NCBI GenBank assembly: GCA_019454705.1
Contig: JACFNS010000020.1
Coordinates: 1-15,025, forward strand
Source of the DNA: Taibaiella sp.
GTDB lineage: Bacteria; Bacteroidota; Bacteroidia; Chitinophagales; Chitinophagaceae
Length of the DNA stretch: 15,025 bases
Direction of reading: 5' to 3'
Below the pieces are notes generated by a model that was not told where the DNA came from, made no database searches, and saw only the letters and a list, made by a program, of their open reading frames with translations. The position numbers and the translations under genes are program-made. Of the stretch, positions 1 to 8,107 are shown piece after piece; the stretch's first letter is position 1; every line of letters begins with the position of its first letter.

Positions 1-3000
1 CAAAACCCGATTATTATTAATGCTCTGCCTGCTCAGTCAGGGAATTACATTCTGACAGCAACAAAAAATAATTGTACTTCAATCGCTGATACTACCACTG
101 TAGTAGTACACCCCACGCCGGCTACACCGGTTGCTAACAGCAACAGCCCACTATGTACGGGCGATTCATTAATCCTTACCGCTTCTAATGTGGCAGGGGC
201 AACTTATAAATGGAACGGCCCGCTAGCCTTCAGCGCGGTTAGTCAAAACACAGGTATCGGCAATGTAGACACCCCTAACACAGGCAACTACATCGTAACC
301 GCTACAGTCAACAATTGCATATCACTGCCTGACACTGCGATGGTTATCGTGTATGATGTGCCCATCGTTGACACTTATGCCTTTACGCATCCCTCTACCT
401 GCGGTGGTAACGAAGGGACGATAAGCTTGTTTGGACTAAAGAACAACACAAACTATACCGTCAACTTCATGCACAACTCCATTGTACAAGCACCCCAAAA
501 CATCAGCACCAATGGCACAGGCAAGCTAACTATAAGCGGACTGGTAGCGGGAACATATTCTGGCATCGTCATCACTCAAAACAATTGCACATCTGACAGT
601 ATAGGGGCTATAACATTAGCCGACCCCAACGCCCCCGTTGTAGTTGCTTCTAACAACACACCCATATGCGAGGAAGACACACTCAAACTTTTCGCTACTG
701 CCGACTCAGCAGGTGTAACCTGGAACTGGTCAGGACCTGTAAACTATAACAGCAATTCGCAAAATCCTGTTATAACAAATGCACTGCCAACTCAATCAGG
801 TGCATATATCCTCACAGCAACAAAAAATAATTGCACTTCAATTGCTGATACTACAATTGTAGTGGTACACCCCACACCACTGCTACCTACGGCAAGCAAT
901 AATGGCCCATTGTGTTCAGGAAACACACTAAACCTTTTTGCTGACAGTCTGACCGGTGCAACTTATTCATGGACCGGGCCGCTGTCTTTCACATCGTCAG
1001 CTCAAAATCCTTTTATATCCAATGCACAACCTGCAATATCCGGTAAGTATTACGTGTTCGCCACTGTGAATGGCTGCATATCACCTACCGACTCTACTAC
1101 AGTAACTGTATATCCGTTGCCTGCGCCTATAACAGGAGCTACTACGCTTTTCCATCCAACTACATGTAACGGCAGTGACGGTAAAATACTAATCAGCGGA
1201 TTGAATGCAAATGCATCATACATAGTCAACTATCGGAAAAATGGTATAGCGCAATCTCCCGCAACAATCGCCACTAATAATTCCGGTGTATTAACTATAC
1301 CTAATCTCACTTCGGGCAACTATTCAAATACGACTGTTACTTCAGCTAACGGTTGTACATCCGACCCATTGCCTTCCATGGTGCTTGCCGACCCTGTACC
1401 TCCCATAATTTCAACAACTGCATATGTGCACCCTACAACATGCCTGGGTAGCAACGGCAGCATTACATTATCCGGACTGCAGCAAGGCAATATGTACAAA
1501 CTGATGTACCGTAAAGATTCTGTAGCACAAACACCAGTATCATTAACAGGCACTTCTTCCGGTACAATAACATTGACAGGATTAACCAAGGGATACTACG
1601 ACAGCCTGCACGTAGAGATATACAACTGTTACTCTAACCTTGCAGGCTCAGTGACATTAAATGATCCAAATGCGCCTGTTGTTACAGCATCTGCCTTCTC
1701 ACCAATATGCGAAGGAGCAAGCATCCTGTTGACAGGTGGGAGTGATTCTGCAGGGGTGATATGGTCATGGTCAGGCCCAATGGGCTTTAGTTCCTCTATA
1801 CAAAATCCTGTAATAGCAGGTGCTATCCCTCTGCAATCAGGCATATATACTCTGTATGCTACCAAAAACAATTGCACATCCGCTACCGACACTGCGACAG
1901 TATTGGTACACCCCACCCCTGCAACGCCCGTAGCTTCGGACAACACACCGATATGTTCGGGCAGTACTTTGCAGCTAACCTCATCAACTGTAGCGGGCGC
2001 AACTTATGAATGGTCAGGGCCAAAATCTTTTTCGGCTTCATTACAATCACCTGCTATTACTAATGCTGATTCATCTCATAGCGGCAATTATATTGTGCGT
2101 GCTATCGTAAACAATTGTTATTCTCTGCCTGACACTACTGTAGCAGTAGTACACCAGGTTCCTGAAATAGATAGTGCTGAATATATGCACCCGATAACTT
2201 GCCATGGCACTGAGGGTAGTATTGTTTTAACAGGTTTGCTGGCAAACACAGCATATACCGTGCAGTACAATAAAAATTCATCTGCACAACCTTCACAACT
2301 TATTGTTACCAATACTTCAGGCAAGTTAGCTATTACAAGCTTGGGTGCGGGTATTTATTCAGGTATTACAGTTACCTTAAACAACTGCACATCTGACTCT
2401 GCAGCGACTATACAATTGGTTGACCCTAACTCACCGGTCGTAGCGACTAACAATAATACACCCATTTGCGAGGGTGATACATTGAAGTTGTTCGCCTCTG
2501 CCGACTCCAGCGGTGTTACATGGTCGTGGACGGGGCCATTGAGCTTTAGTTCCACAACTCAAAACCCGGTGATTTCTAATGCACTACCTACACAATCGGG
2601 GATGTATATGCTTACGGCTACAAAGAATAACTGCACATCTGAAGCAGACACAACTGTAGTTATCGTCCATCCAACACCGGTAACCCCCTTGGCCAACAAT
2701 AACAGTCCATTGTGCGCGGGTTCCATGTTGCAACTGATATCCTCCACTATACCGGGTGCTACATACTACTGGACAGGCCCTCAATCGTTCAGTTCCTCTG
2801 CACAAATGCCTGCCATTACTAATGCCGACACATTCCATTCAGGAGATTATATTGTGTATGTGACAGTCAACAATTGTCCTTCGTCCAAAGACACTACATC
2901 TGTAGTTGTACACCATATACCTGAAATAGATACGTTTGAATATACTAATCCTACCACCTGCGCCGGCACACAAGGTACTATTACACTGAAAGGCTTAAGA

Positions 3001-4440
3001 AGCAACCTGTTGTACACGGTAGATTTCAATCGAAATGGCTCAGCCCAGGCTCCCAAAAATATCAATACAAGCAGTACAGGAGACCTGATAATTACGGGCC
3101 TGAATGCCGGGGTATATTCAGGCATCAGGGTAACACTGAATAACTGCACATCGGATTCCATACCCCCCATAATACTCAACGACCCTAACGCACCAGGCGC
3201 ATACGCATCAAACAATACTGCCATCTGCCAGGGCGATACATTACAGCTGACAGCCACAGCCGACTCAACAGGTGTAAGCTGGCAATGGGGTGGCCCTTCA
3301 TCTTATAGTTCCACCACGCAAAACCCTTCAGTGCTCAATGCACTGCCGGTTATGTCAGGCACTTACACGCTTACTGTTACCAAAAACAACTGTATATCAA
3401 TAGACACGACTACTGTTATTGTCCATCCGACACCTCCCACACCTGTTGCAGTTAGCAATTCACCGCTCTGCTCAGGCGACACACTGTTACTTATTGCTCC
3501 CATTGTTGCCGGCGGTACTTATTCTTGGACAGGGCCAAAATCGTTTACCACATCATCTCAAAACCCATCTATTAATTCAATAGACACAACACATAAAGGC
3601 AATTATATCGTCACAGTATCTGTCAATGGATGCCTGTCGTTGCCAGATACTGAAGTTGTCAGTATCTATCACCTGCCTGCCATTACCGGCACGGCATACG
3701 GGCATCCGGTTACCTGTGGGGGTACGCAAGGTTTTATATCTTTATCAGGGCTGGTACCTAATTCTACATTTGCTGTTACCTACAAGAAAAATGGCACACC
3801 ACAATCGCCTGTTTTTATCGCATCTAATAGTTCAGGAGTATTAATTATGACTGGATTGAATGCCGGAGTATATGACAGTATACGTGTAGCTGTGCAGCAT
3901 TGTGCTTCTAACATTGCAGGGCCATTTACGCTGCAAGACCCCAATGCTCCTGCTGCATTCCCGTCTAACAATACAGATATATGCCAGGGCGACACACTGA
4001 TACTTTACGCAAGAAGCGATTCGTCTGGTGTTACCTGGTCGTGGACAGGACCATTGAGTTTCACATCCACATTGCAAACCCATGTATTGCTAAATGCTCA
4101 GCCGGCACAATCAGGCACCTATTTCCTGACGGCTACTAAAAACAATTGCTCATCTGCGCCGACGCCTACCAATGTGATTGTGCACCCAACTCCTCCGGTA
4201 CCGGTAGTCAATTCAAACAGCCCCCTCTGCCCGGGTGATCTATTAAACCTGTTTGCCCCCAACATAGCCGGGGCATCCTACCAATGGACTGGACCTTTAA
4301 GTTTCAGCGATACAGGTAGCTCTCCAACACTGCCTAATGCGCAGCCGGTCAATTCAGGCACATATTCAGTTATCATGACTATTAATGGCTGTATATCGCC
4401 TGTAGGTAGCGCCAATATCGTAGTCAACACAACACCATTG
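1..4440 (+). repeat. 759-bp A-B-C super-repeat of Ig/SprB-like modules within the adhesin
   Basis: Taking the first Cys codon of module A as anchor, copies lie at 667, 1708, 2467, 3226 and 3982, giving spacings of 1041, 759, 759 and 756 bp. A partial copy at the window start matches the 760 region with the same 759-bp offset. Full units are 649-1689, 1690-2448, 2449-3207 and 3208-3963, followed by a final A-B without C at 3964-4440. From the first Cys of the C module to the next A Cys is 267 bp in C0, C1', C2 and C4. The 1041-bp unit carries a second C module. The 756-bp unit has lost one codon near the end of its A module. Confidence 0.9.
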
Positions 4441-5925
4441 GCACCGGTAGTACAGCCCTGGGTATATTACTGCGTAGACGACACCGCACAGTCACTCTCT
4501 GCGGTTGGCGCCAACTTGCTTTGGTACACAACTGCCACAGGTGGAACAGGTACACCGTTTGCACCGGTACCTGCTACCAATATTCAAGGTGTCAGCACAT
4601 GGTACGTTAGCCAGGTGGTAAACGGCTGTGAAGGGCCACGCTCTAGAATAGATGTTTTGGTACGCCCCCTGCCCACACGACCTTTAGTAACACCGGCCAT
4701 TGTATATTGCCAGGACGCACCAACAGCACCACTTACAGCAACAGGCACATCACTGCTGTGGTATACTGTACCGATAGGCGGTACCGGCATCATTAACGCG
4801 CCAGTGCCATCATCTGCCACAGCAGGCCTGTTCAAATGGTACGTTTCACAGACAGATGTGAACGGCTGCGAAAGCAAACGTGATTCTGTAGAGGTAACCA
4901 TCAACCCTGTTTTCAGGGCAGATATACGGGTGGATAAGGATACAATATGCGTAAACGACGACATCGTTGTTTACAACAACAACACAACCATACCGGCATC
5001 CTCCCTTACCTGGAACTTTGATGGCGCAGATGTTATTTCGGGCGATAGCAGCGGGCCCTATGTATTGAGCTACAATACACCCGGTGTTAAGTACATCAAA
5101 CTAGCCGTGAATAATACTGACTGTGACGAAGACGACTCTTTAAGCGTATATGTAGCGCCATTACCTGACGGAACTTTCAGTATTACTAAAGACGGATGCG
5201 TAGACGGTAGTATTGAACTGAACCCATTATGGAAGCAAGGCGTGGCATACCAGTGGTCTTTAGATGGTGGTAGTATTACAGACAGCACCAACGGTACATA
5301 CAAGGTTACATGGACAGTACCTGGCAACAAAATCATAGTATTGATTGTGTACTCCGACCTAGGCTGCTCATCAGGACCTTACACCGCCTACACTACAATA
5401 CACGACAAGCCGGCAGTATCTATTGACTATGTTAGCAGTTACAATGTTTGTGCTGAAGATACCATTGTTCTGCGCGCTACTGATAGCACAGGTCTGCAAT
5501 ACCAATGGTTGGCAGGCAGCAGGTTGCTGCAATCTGATGGGCCACAGGCATTAGCCATAGTAGCCGGCACCGATAAAATAATACTGACCGGTACCGATGA
5601 ATGGGGTTGCCGCAATACAGATTCCGCTGATGTAACGGCGCATACCTGTTGCGAAATCACAGTACAAAATGCCTTTAGTCCCAACAATGACGGACTGAAT
5701 GACAGGTTCCGCATCATCACCAATGGCAACCAGCGCATAGGTACATTCATCATTGTCAACAGATGGGGGCAGAAAATTTTTGAAACCAATGACGTAAAAA
5801 CAGGTTGGGATGGTACCCACAATGGAAAACCACAAGTGATGGACACCTACTACTATTATATCAAATACACCTGCACCAGCAGTGAGGTGTTTGAAAAGAA
5901 AGGAGAGGTGGTATTATTGAGATAA
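1..5925 (+). CDS. Giant modular surface adhesin with CHU_C (T9SS type B) sorting domain, 5' partial
   Basis: The reading frame is open from base 1, so the gene begins upstream; 1974 residues are visible and the stop is TAA at 5923. Visible residues 1 to about 1480 are Ig/PKD-like and SprB-like modules of 80-95 residues arranged A-B-C. Each module has one Cys near its start (PICEGD, PLCSGD or HPTTC) and one near its end (NNCTS or NGC). Two tandem Ig-like domains (LLWYT, GGTG and WYVSQ motifs) follow at 4441-4908. Two to three PKD-like domains reach about 5646. The C-terminal 90 residues carry NAFSPNNDGLND, NRWGQKIFET and GWDGT, typical of the gliding-motility-associated C-terminal domain. In that family the domain directs export through the type IX system and surface attachment. 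SprB-like adhesion or gliding is plausible, but the ligand is unknown. The family assignment is confident; the biological role is inferred. Confidence 0.93.
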   Translation, partial: QNPIIINALPAQSGNYILTATKNNCTSIADTTTVVVHPTPATPVANSNSPLCTGDSLILTASNVAGATYKWNGPLAFSAVSQNTGIGNVDTPNTGNYIVTATVNNCISLPDTAMVIVYDVPIVDTYAFTHPSTCGGNEGTISLFGLKNNTNYTVNFMHNSIVQAPQNISTNGTGKLTISGLVAGTYSGIVITQNNCTSDSIGAITLADPNAPVVVASNNTPICEEDTLKLFATADSAGVTWNWSGPVNYNSNSQNPVITNALPTQSGAYILTATKNNCTSIADTTIVVVHPTPLLPTASNNGPLCSGNTLNLFADSLTGATYSWTGPLSFTSSAQNPFISNAQPAISGKYYVFATVNGCISPTDSTTVTVYPLPAPITGATTLFHPTTCNGSDGKILISGLNANASYIVNYRKNGIAQSPATIATNNSGVLTIPNLTSGNYSNTTVTSANGCTSDPLPSMVLADPVPPIISTTAYVHPTTCLGSNGSITLSGLQQGNMYKLMYRKDSVAQTPVSLTGTSSGTITLTGLTKGYYDSLHVEIYNCYSNLAGSVTLNDPNAPVVTASAFSPICEGASILLTGGSDSAGVIWSWSGPMGFSSSIQNPVIAGAIPLQSGIYTLYATKNNCTSATDTATVLVHPTPATPVASDNTPICSGSTLQLTSSTVAGATYEWSGPKSFSASLQSPAITNADSSHSGNYIVRAIVNNCYSLPDTTVAVVHQVPEIDSAEYMHPITCHGTEGSIVLTGLLANTAYTVQYNKNSSAQPSQLIVTNTSGKLAITSLGAGIYSGITVTLNNCTSDSAATIQLVDPNSPVVATNNNTPICEGDTLKLFASADSSGVTWSWTGPLSFSSTTQNPVISNALPTQSGMYMLTATKNNCTSEADTTVVIVHPTPVTPLANNNSPLCAGSMLQLISSTIPGATYYWTGPQSFSSSAQMPAITNADTFHSGDYIVYVTVNNCPSSKDTTSVVVHHIPEIDTFEYTNPTTCAGTQGTITLKGLRSNLLYTVDFNRNGSAQAPKNINTSSTGDLIITGLNAGVYSGIRVTLNNCTSDSIPPIILNDPNAPGAYASNNTAICQGDTLQLTATADSTGVSWQWGGPSSYSSTTQNPSVLNALPVMSGTYTLTVTKNNCISIDTTTVIVHPTPPTPVAVSNSPLCSGDTLLLIAPIVAGGTYSWTGPKSFTTSSQNPSINSIDTTHKGNYIVTVSVNGCLSLPDTEVVSIYHLPAITGTAYGHPVTCGGTQGFISLSGLVPNSTFAVTYKKNGTPQSPVFIASNSSGVLIMTGLNAGVYDSIRVAVQHCASNIAGPFTLQDPNAPAAFPSNNTDICQGDTLILYARSDSSGVTWSWTGPLSFTSTLQTHVLLNAQPAQSGTYFLTATKNNCSSAPTPTNVIVHPTPPVPVVNSNSPLCPGDLLNLFAPNIAGASYQWTGPLSFSDTGSSPTLPNAQPVNSGTYSVIMTINGCISPVGSANIVVNTTPLAPVVQPWVYYCVDDTAQSLSAVGANLLWYTTATGGTGTPFAPVPATNIQGVSTWYVSQVVNGCEGPRSRIDVLVRPLPTRPLVTPAIVYCQDAPTAPLTATGTSLLWYTVPIGGTGIINAPVPSSATAGLFKWYVSQTDVNGCESKRDSVEVTINPVFRADIRVDKDTICVNDDIVVYNNNTTIPASSLTWNFDGADVISGDSSGPYVLSYNTPGVKYIKLAVNNTDCDEDDSLSVYVAPLPDGTFSITKDGCVDGSIELNPLWKQGVAYQWSLDGGSITDSTNGTYKVTWTVPGNKIIVLIVYSDLGCSSGPYTAYTTIHDKPAVSIDYVSSYNVCAEDTIVLRATDSTGLQYQWLAGSRLLQSDGPQALAIVAGTDKIILTGTDEWGCRNTDSADVTAHTCCEITVQNAFSPNNDGLNDRFRIITNGNQRIGTFIIVNRWGQKIFETNDVKTGWDGTHNGKPQVMDTYYYYIKYTCTSSEVFEKKGEVVLLR
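1129..1689 (+). repeat. Tandem pair of C modules (C1 and C1') interrupting the A-B-C order
   Basis: C1 (1129-1404) and C1' (1405-1689) both start about 12 codons before an HPTTC motif and both contain a YRK motif. They are the only adjacent C modules in the window. C1 ends with GCTSDP and C1' with the SNLAG type of tail, which is otherwise seen only in the C4 copy near 3900. The pair explains nearly all of the extra length of this super-repeat unit; the other 6 bp lie in the A1-B1 part. Confidence 0.85.
4441..4908 (+). repeat. Two tandem Ig-like domains (Ig_7 type), 78 residues each
   Basis: The segments 4441-4674 and 4675-4908 each encode 78 residues with the same layout: a YYC or VYC near the start, LLWYT in the middle, then GGTG, a WYVSQ strand and NGCE before the end. 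This is the usual pattern of the Ig-like domains found before CHU_C tails in Bacteroidota. They differ clearly in sequence from the A, B and C modules upstream. Confidence 0.8.
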
Positions 5926-5947
5926 CCATAACTTAAACTCATGCAAT

Positions 5948-5981
5948 AAAAAACGGGCAGCAATTATGCTGCCCGTTTTTT
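5948..5981. terminator. Bidirectional intrinsic terminator between convergent genes
   Basis: A perfect 14-bp inverted repeat (AAAAAACGGGCAGC at 5948-5961 and its complement at 5968-5981) encloses a 6-nt loop. The A-run and T-run give a U-tract in both directions. It lies 22 bp after the adhesin stop codon. Its last bases overlap the stop codon of the minus-strand lipoprotein gene, so one hairpin probably serves both genes. Confidence 0.9.
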
Positions 5982-6534
5982 ATTTCTTCAGCGGTTTGGC
6001 TACCGCATCAAATTTGGTAGTGATGGTAAATACTGTAGCTGAATCGGGCGCCGTATAGAAATGCCCCTGCAGCCTGAAGTACATTGAATCACGGAGGAAA
6101 TAGTCTTTCAGGTTTTCGTCCGATGTAATCATATCCAGCGCACGGAGGCCTTTGGGTATATCAAAATAATATGCGGCCTGTACCTCGGGCAAGCCTGTAG
6201 CCGATACAAACAACCAAAGCGAGTCCACCATATCAAAGGTTTGAGATGAGGGGGTGTTTATTTCCAGTTTCATTTCTGATAGTTGCGCCTCGGTTATCAG
6301 TTCAGAGCTGGTATTGTATTGCTTGATGTACTCCTCCGATTTAGTTTCTACCCCTATAGCAGGTATTGATGTGGTAAGCCCCTGCGAAGGTATGGGTGGA
6401 TTACCCGGTAGCCCCTGTACATTTACCTGTTTTGTATGAGGTACAGAAAATTTCACTTCAACCAGGTCCTCCAGCTTTTTGGTACATGCCGACAGGACCA
6501 AAAGGGCAAAGGAAATTGCTGTAATTCGTTTCAT
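5980..6534 (-). CDS. Hypothetical lipoprotein, 184 aa
   Basis: The protein starts with a short positive segment (MKR), a hydrophobic stretch and a lipobox LSAC with the modified Cys at residue 17, so it is expected to be a membrane-anchored lipoprotein. The mature part has no motif I can tie to a function. It is mixed polar, with several short beta-type segments (for example SLWLFVSATG at about residues 105-115) and ends in a lysine-rich tail. It resembles in general style the many small beta-sandwich lipoproteins of Bacteroidota, but I cannot name the family. A TACCTTTG box 19 nt upstream of the ATG supports this start. It is convergent with the adhesin gene, shares its terminator, and is divergent from mtaB. 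Confidence 0.8.
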   Translation of the reverse strand: MKRITAISFALLVLSACTKKLEDLVEVKFSVPHTKQVNVQGLPGNPPIPSQGLTTSIPAIGVETKSEEYIKQYNTSSELITEAQLSEMKLEINTPSSQTFDMVDSLWLFVSATGLPEVQAAYYFDIPKGLRALDMITSDENLKDYFLRDSMYFRLQGHFYTAPDSATVFTITTKFDAVAKPLKK

Positions 6535-6553
6535 ATTTGTATGTATATAAAAA

Positions 6554-6561
6554 CAAAGGTA
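6554..6561 (-). promoter_or_regulatory. TAnnTTTG -7 promoter box for the lipoprotein gene
   Basis: Read on the minus strand this is TACCTTTG, a full match to the Bacteroidota primary sigma factor -7 consensus TAnnTTTG, with 19 nt between it and the ATG at 6534. I see no convincing -33 TTG at the usual 17-23 nt distance. Confidence 0.65.
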
Positions 6562-6604
6562 ATATAATTAGTTCAATGTTCAGGTGTAATTGGGCTCCTT
6601 TACG

Positions 6605-6612
6605 TACCTTTG
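6605..6612 (+). promoter_or_regulatory. TAnnTTTG -7 promoter box for mtaB
   Basis: TACCTTTG matches the Bacteroidota -7 consensus and lies only 11 nt before the ATG at 6624. Transcription would start a few bases before the start codon, leaving a very short leader. The box lies inside the longer open frame that begins at 6537, which argues against that upstream start. A clear -33 element is not visible. Confidence 0.65.
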
Positions 6613-6623
6613 CGCCTCTGTTT

Positions 6624-7901
6624 ATGCAGTCGGGCAAATCCATAGCATTTCATACACTGGGCTGCAAGCTCAACTTCTCCGAAACGTCTACACTGGGGCG
6701 GATGATGGAGCAGGAGGGGTTTGTAAAAAAGCCATTTGACGAAGAGGCAGATGTGTACGTCATTAATACCTGCTCGGTAACGGACAATGCAGATAAGGAG
6801 TGCCGCCAGATAGTGCGCCGCATACAACGCCGTGCACCTGAGGCTATGGTGGTAATAACAGGCTGTTATGCACAACTAAAACCTGAAGAAATAGCAGAAA
6901 TTGAGGGCGTAGATCTGGTATTGGGCGCGGCTGAAAAGTTTAACCTGCCTCGCCACTTGCACCAGCTTACCAAGAGCAAGGCACGTGCCGAAATATATAG
7001 CTGCGATATAGAAGCGGTTGAGGGTTTTCATAGTTCATATTCTGTTAATGACAGAACGAGGGTATTCCTAAAAGTACAGGACGGCTGCGACTACAATTGT
7101 AGTTTCTGCACTATACCACTTGCACGGGGCCACAGCCGCAGCGACAGCATTGAGGGCGTACTGGCCAATGTATGCGAGCTGGCACAGACTGGCACCAAAG
7201 AGATAGTGCTGACGGGCATCAACCTGGGCGACTTTGGCAAAGGCACCAACGGTGGTAAAAAACGCGAAGAATCGTTCCTTGAATTAATACAGGAATTGGA
7301 CAAAACTGAAGGCATAGAACGCTTCCGTATATCATCTATAGAGCCCAACCTGCTGACGAACGAAATAATAGAATTTGTGGCCGGGAGCAGGAAGTTCATG
7401 CCACACTTCCATATACCATTGCAAAGCGGCAGCAACAAGATATTAGGCATGATGCGCCGCCGCTACCAGCGCGAGCTATATACAGACAGGGTGGCGAGAA
7501 TCAAAGAACTGATGCCCCACTGCTGCATTGGGGTGGATGTAATTGTAGGTTTCCCCGGCGAAACGGAGGAAGATTTCAGGGAAACTTACGACTTTTTGCA
7601 CGGGTTGGATATATCTTATTTGCATGTATTCACCTATTCGGAGCGTGCCAATACCCTGGCTCTGGATATAGAGCCTGTAGTGCCTCAGCACATACGCAAC
7701 GAACGCAATAAAATGCTGAGGAACCTATCATATAAGAAAATGGAATATTTCAACCAGCTACACTCCGGCCAGCAAAGGCCTGTATTGTTTGAGAGCGCCG
7801 GCAAAAACGGTATGATGGAAGGCTACACTGACAACTACATCAAAGTGACGGTACCCTATACTGAAGTATGGGCCAACCAGGTTATTAACCAGTTGTTATA
7901 A
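6624..7901 (+). CDS. mtaB: tRNA (N6-threonylcarbamoyladenosine(37)-C2)-methylthiotransferase MtaB
   Basis: This radical SAM enzyme adds a methylthio group to t6A at position 37 of ANN-decoding tRNAs, giving ms2t6A. The N-terminal UPF0004 domain has the three Cys ligands of the auxiliary cluster: Cys14 (HTLGCKLN), Cys50 (NTCSVTDNA) and Cys81 (TGCYAQ). The radical SAM cluster motif CxxxCxxC is at residues 155, 159 and 162 (DGCDYNCSFC), followed by IPLARGHSRS. VGFPGETEEDF lies in the C-terminal half of the barrel. GCKLN at the first Cys fits MtaB better than MiaB or RimO. The protein has 425 residues, slightly short for the family; the TRAM-like tail ends soon after NYIKVTVPY. The ATG at 6624 was preferred over 6537 because a promoter box lies between them and the conserved sequence starts here. 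Confidence 0.93.
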   Translation: MQSGKSIAFHTLGCKLNFSETSTLGRMMEQEGFVKKPFDEEADVYVINTCSVTDNADKECRQIVRRIQRRAPEAMVVITGCYAQLKPEEIAEIEGVDLVLGAAEKFNLPRHLHQLTKSKARAEIYSCDIEAVEGFHSSYSVNDRTRVFLKVQDGCDYNCSFCTIPLARGHSRSDSIEGVLANVCELAQTGTKEIVLTGINLGDFGKGTNGGKKREESFLELIQELDKTEGIERFRISSIEPNLLTNEIIEFVAGSRKFMPHFHIPLQSGSNKILGMMRRRYQRELYTDRVARIKELMPHCCIGVDVIVGFPGETEEDFRETYDFLHGLDISYLHVFTYSERANTLALDIEPVVPQHIRNERNKMLRNLSYKKMEYFNQLHSGQQRPVLFESAGKNGMMEGYTDNYIKVTVPYTEVWANQVINQLL

Positions 7902-7937
7902 TTCACATTAAATTTATTGCATTGCATCAATTTTATA

Positions 7938-7956
7938 CCTTAACCCCGGGTTAAGG
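7938..7956. repeat. Perfect 19-bp palindrome downstream of mtaB
   Basis: CCTTAACCC at 7938-7946 and GGGTTAAGG at 7948-7956 form a perfect 9-bp inverted repeat around a single base. It lies 37 bp after the mtaB stop codon and is followed by a short T-rich stretch (ATTTTTG). It could be a weak terminator for mtaB or an operator-like site ahead of the next gene. The tiny centre leaves little room for a hairpin loop. I cannot decide between the two. Confidence 0.45.
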
Positions 7957-8107
7957 GTGATTAATTTTTGTTAAGTATTTTATTGTTTTTAAAAAAAATG
8001 TTAAATTGGTAACAGTTTACAATTGTATGGCATAATTGTCTGCTATTCAAGTTATGCAGAGAATACAGACAGTAGTAAACTTTAATCATCAGACTAACTT
8101 AAATTTT

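Noticed and set aside
2847..3257. Minus-strand open frames across the adhesin gene
   Set aside because: They recur at the repeat period as a by-product of the repeated sequence and codon use, and have no start signals or recognisable domains.
1..4440. CRISPR-like or minisatellite array
   Set aside because: The period is far too long, the copies differ at many bases, and the repeats are plainly protein-coding modules.
190..5925. A GTG start at 190 for the adhesin gene
   Set aside because: The frame is open back to base 1 and encodes the same module pattern there, so the gene starts upstream of the window.
6537..6623. An N-terminal extension of MtaB starting at 6537
   Set aside because: A promoter box for the gene lies inside it, it encodes no conserved sequence, and the family's conserved start follows the ATG at 6624.
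7986..8040. TACAATTG at 8018 as promoter of the GEVED-domain gene
   Set aside because: It has one mismatch to the -7 consensus and no TTG at the proper distance, so it is not distinguishable from chance in AT-rich DNA.
8036..8107. An upstream start for the GEVED-domain protein
   Set aside because: It would place 24 polar residues before a complete signal peptide.
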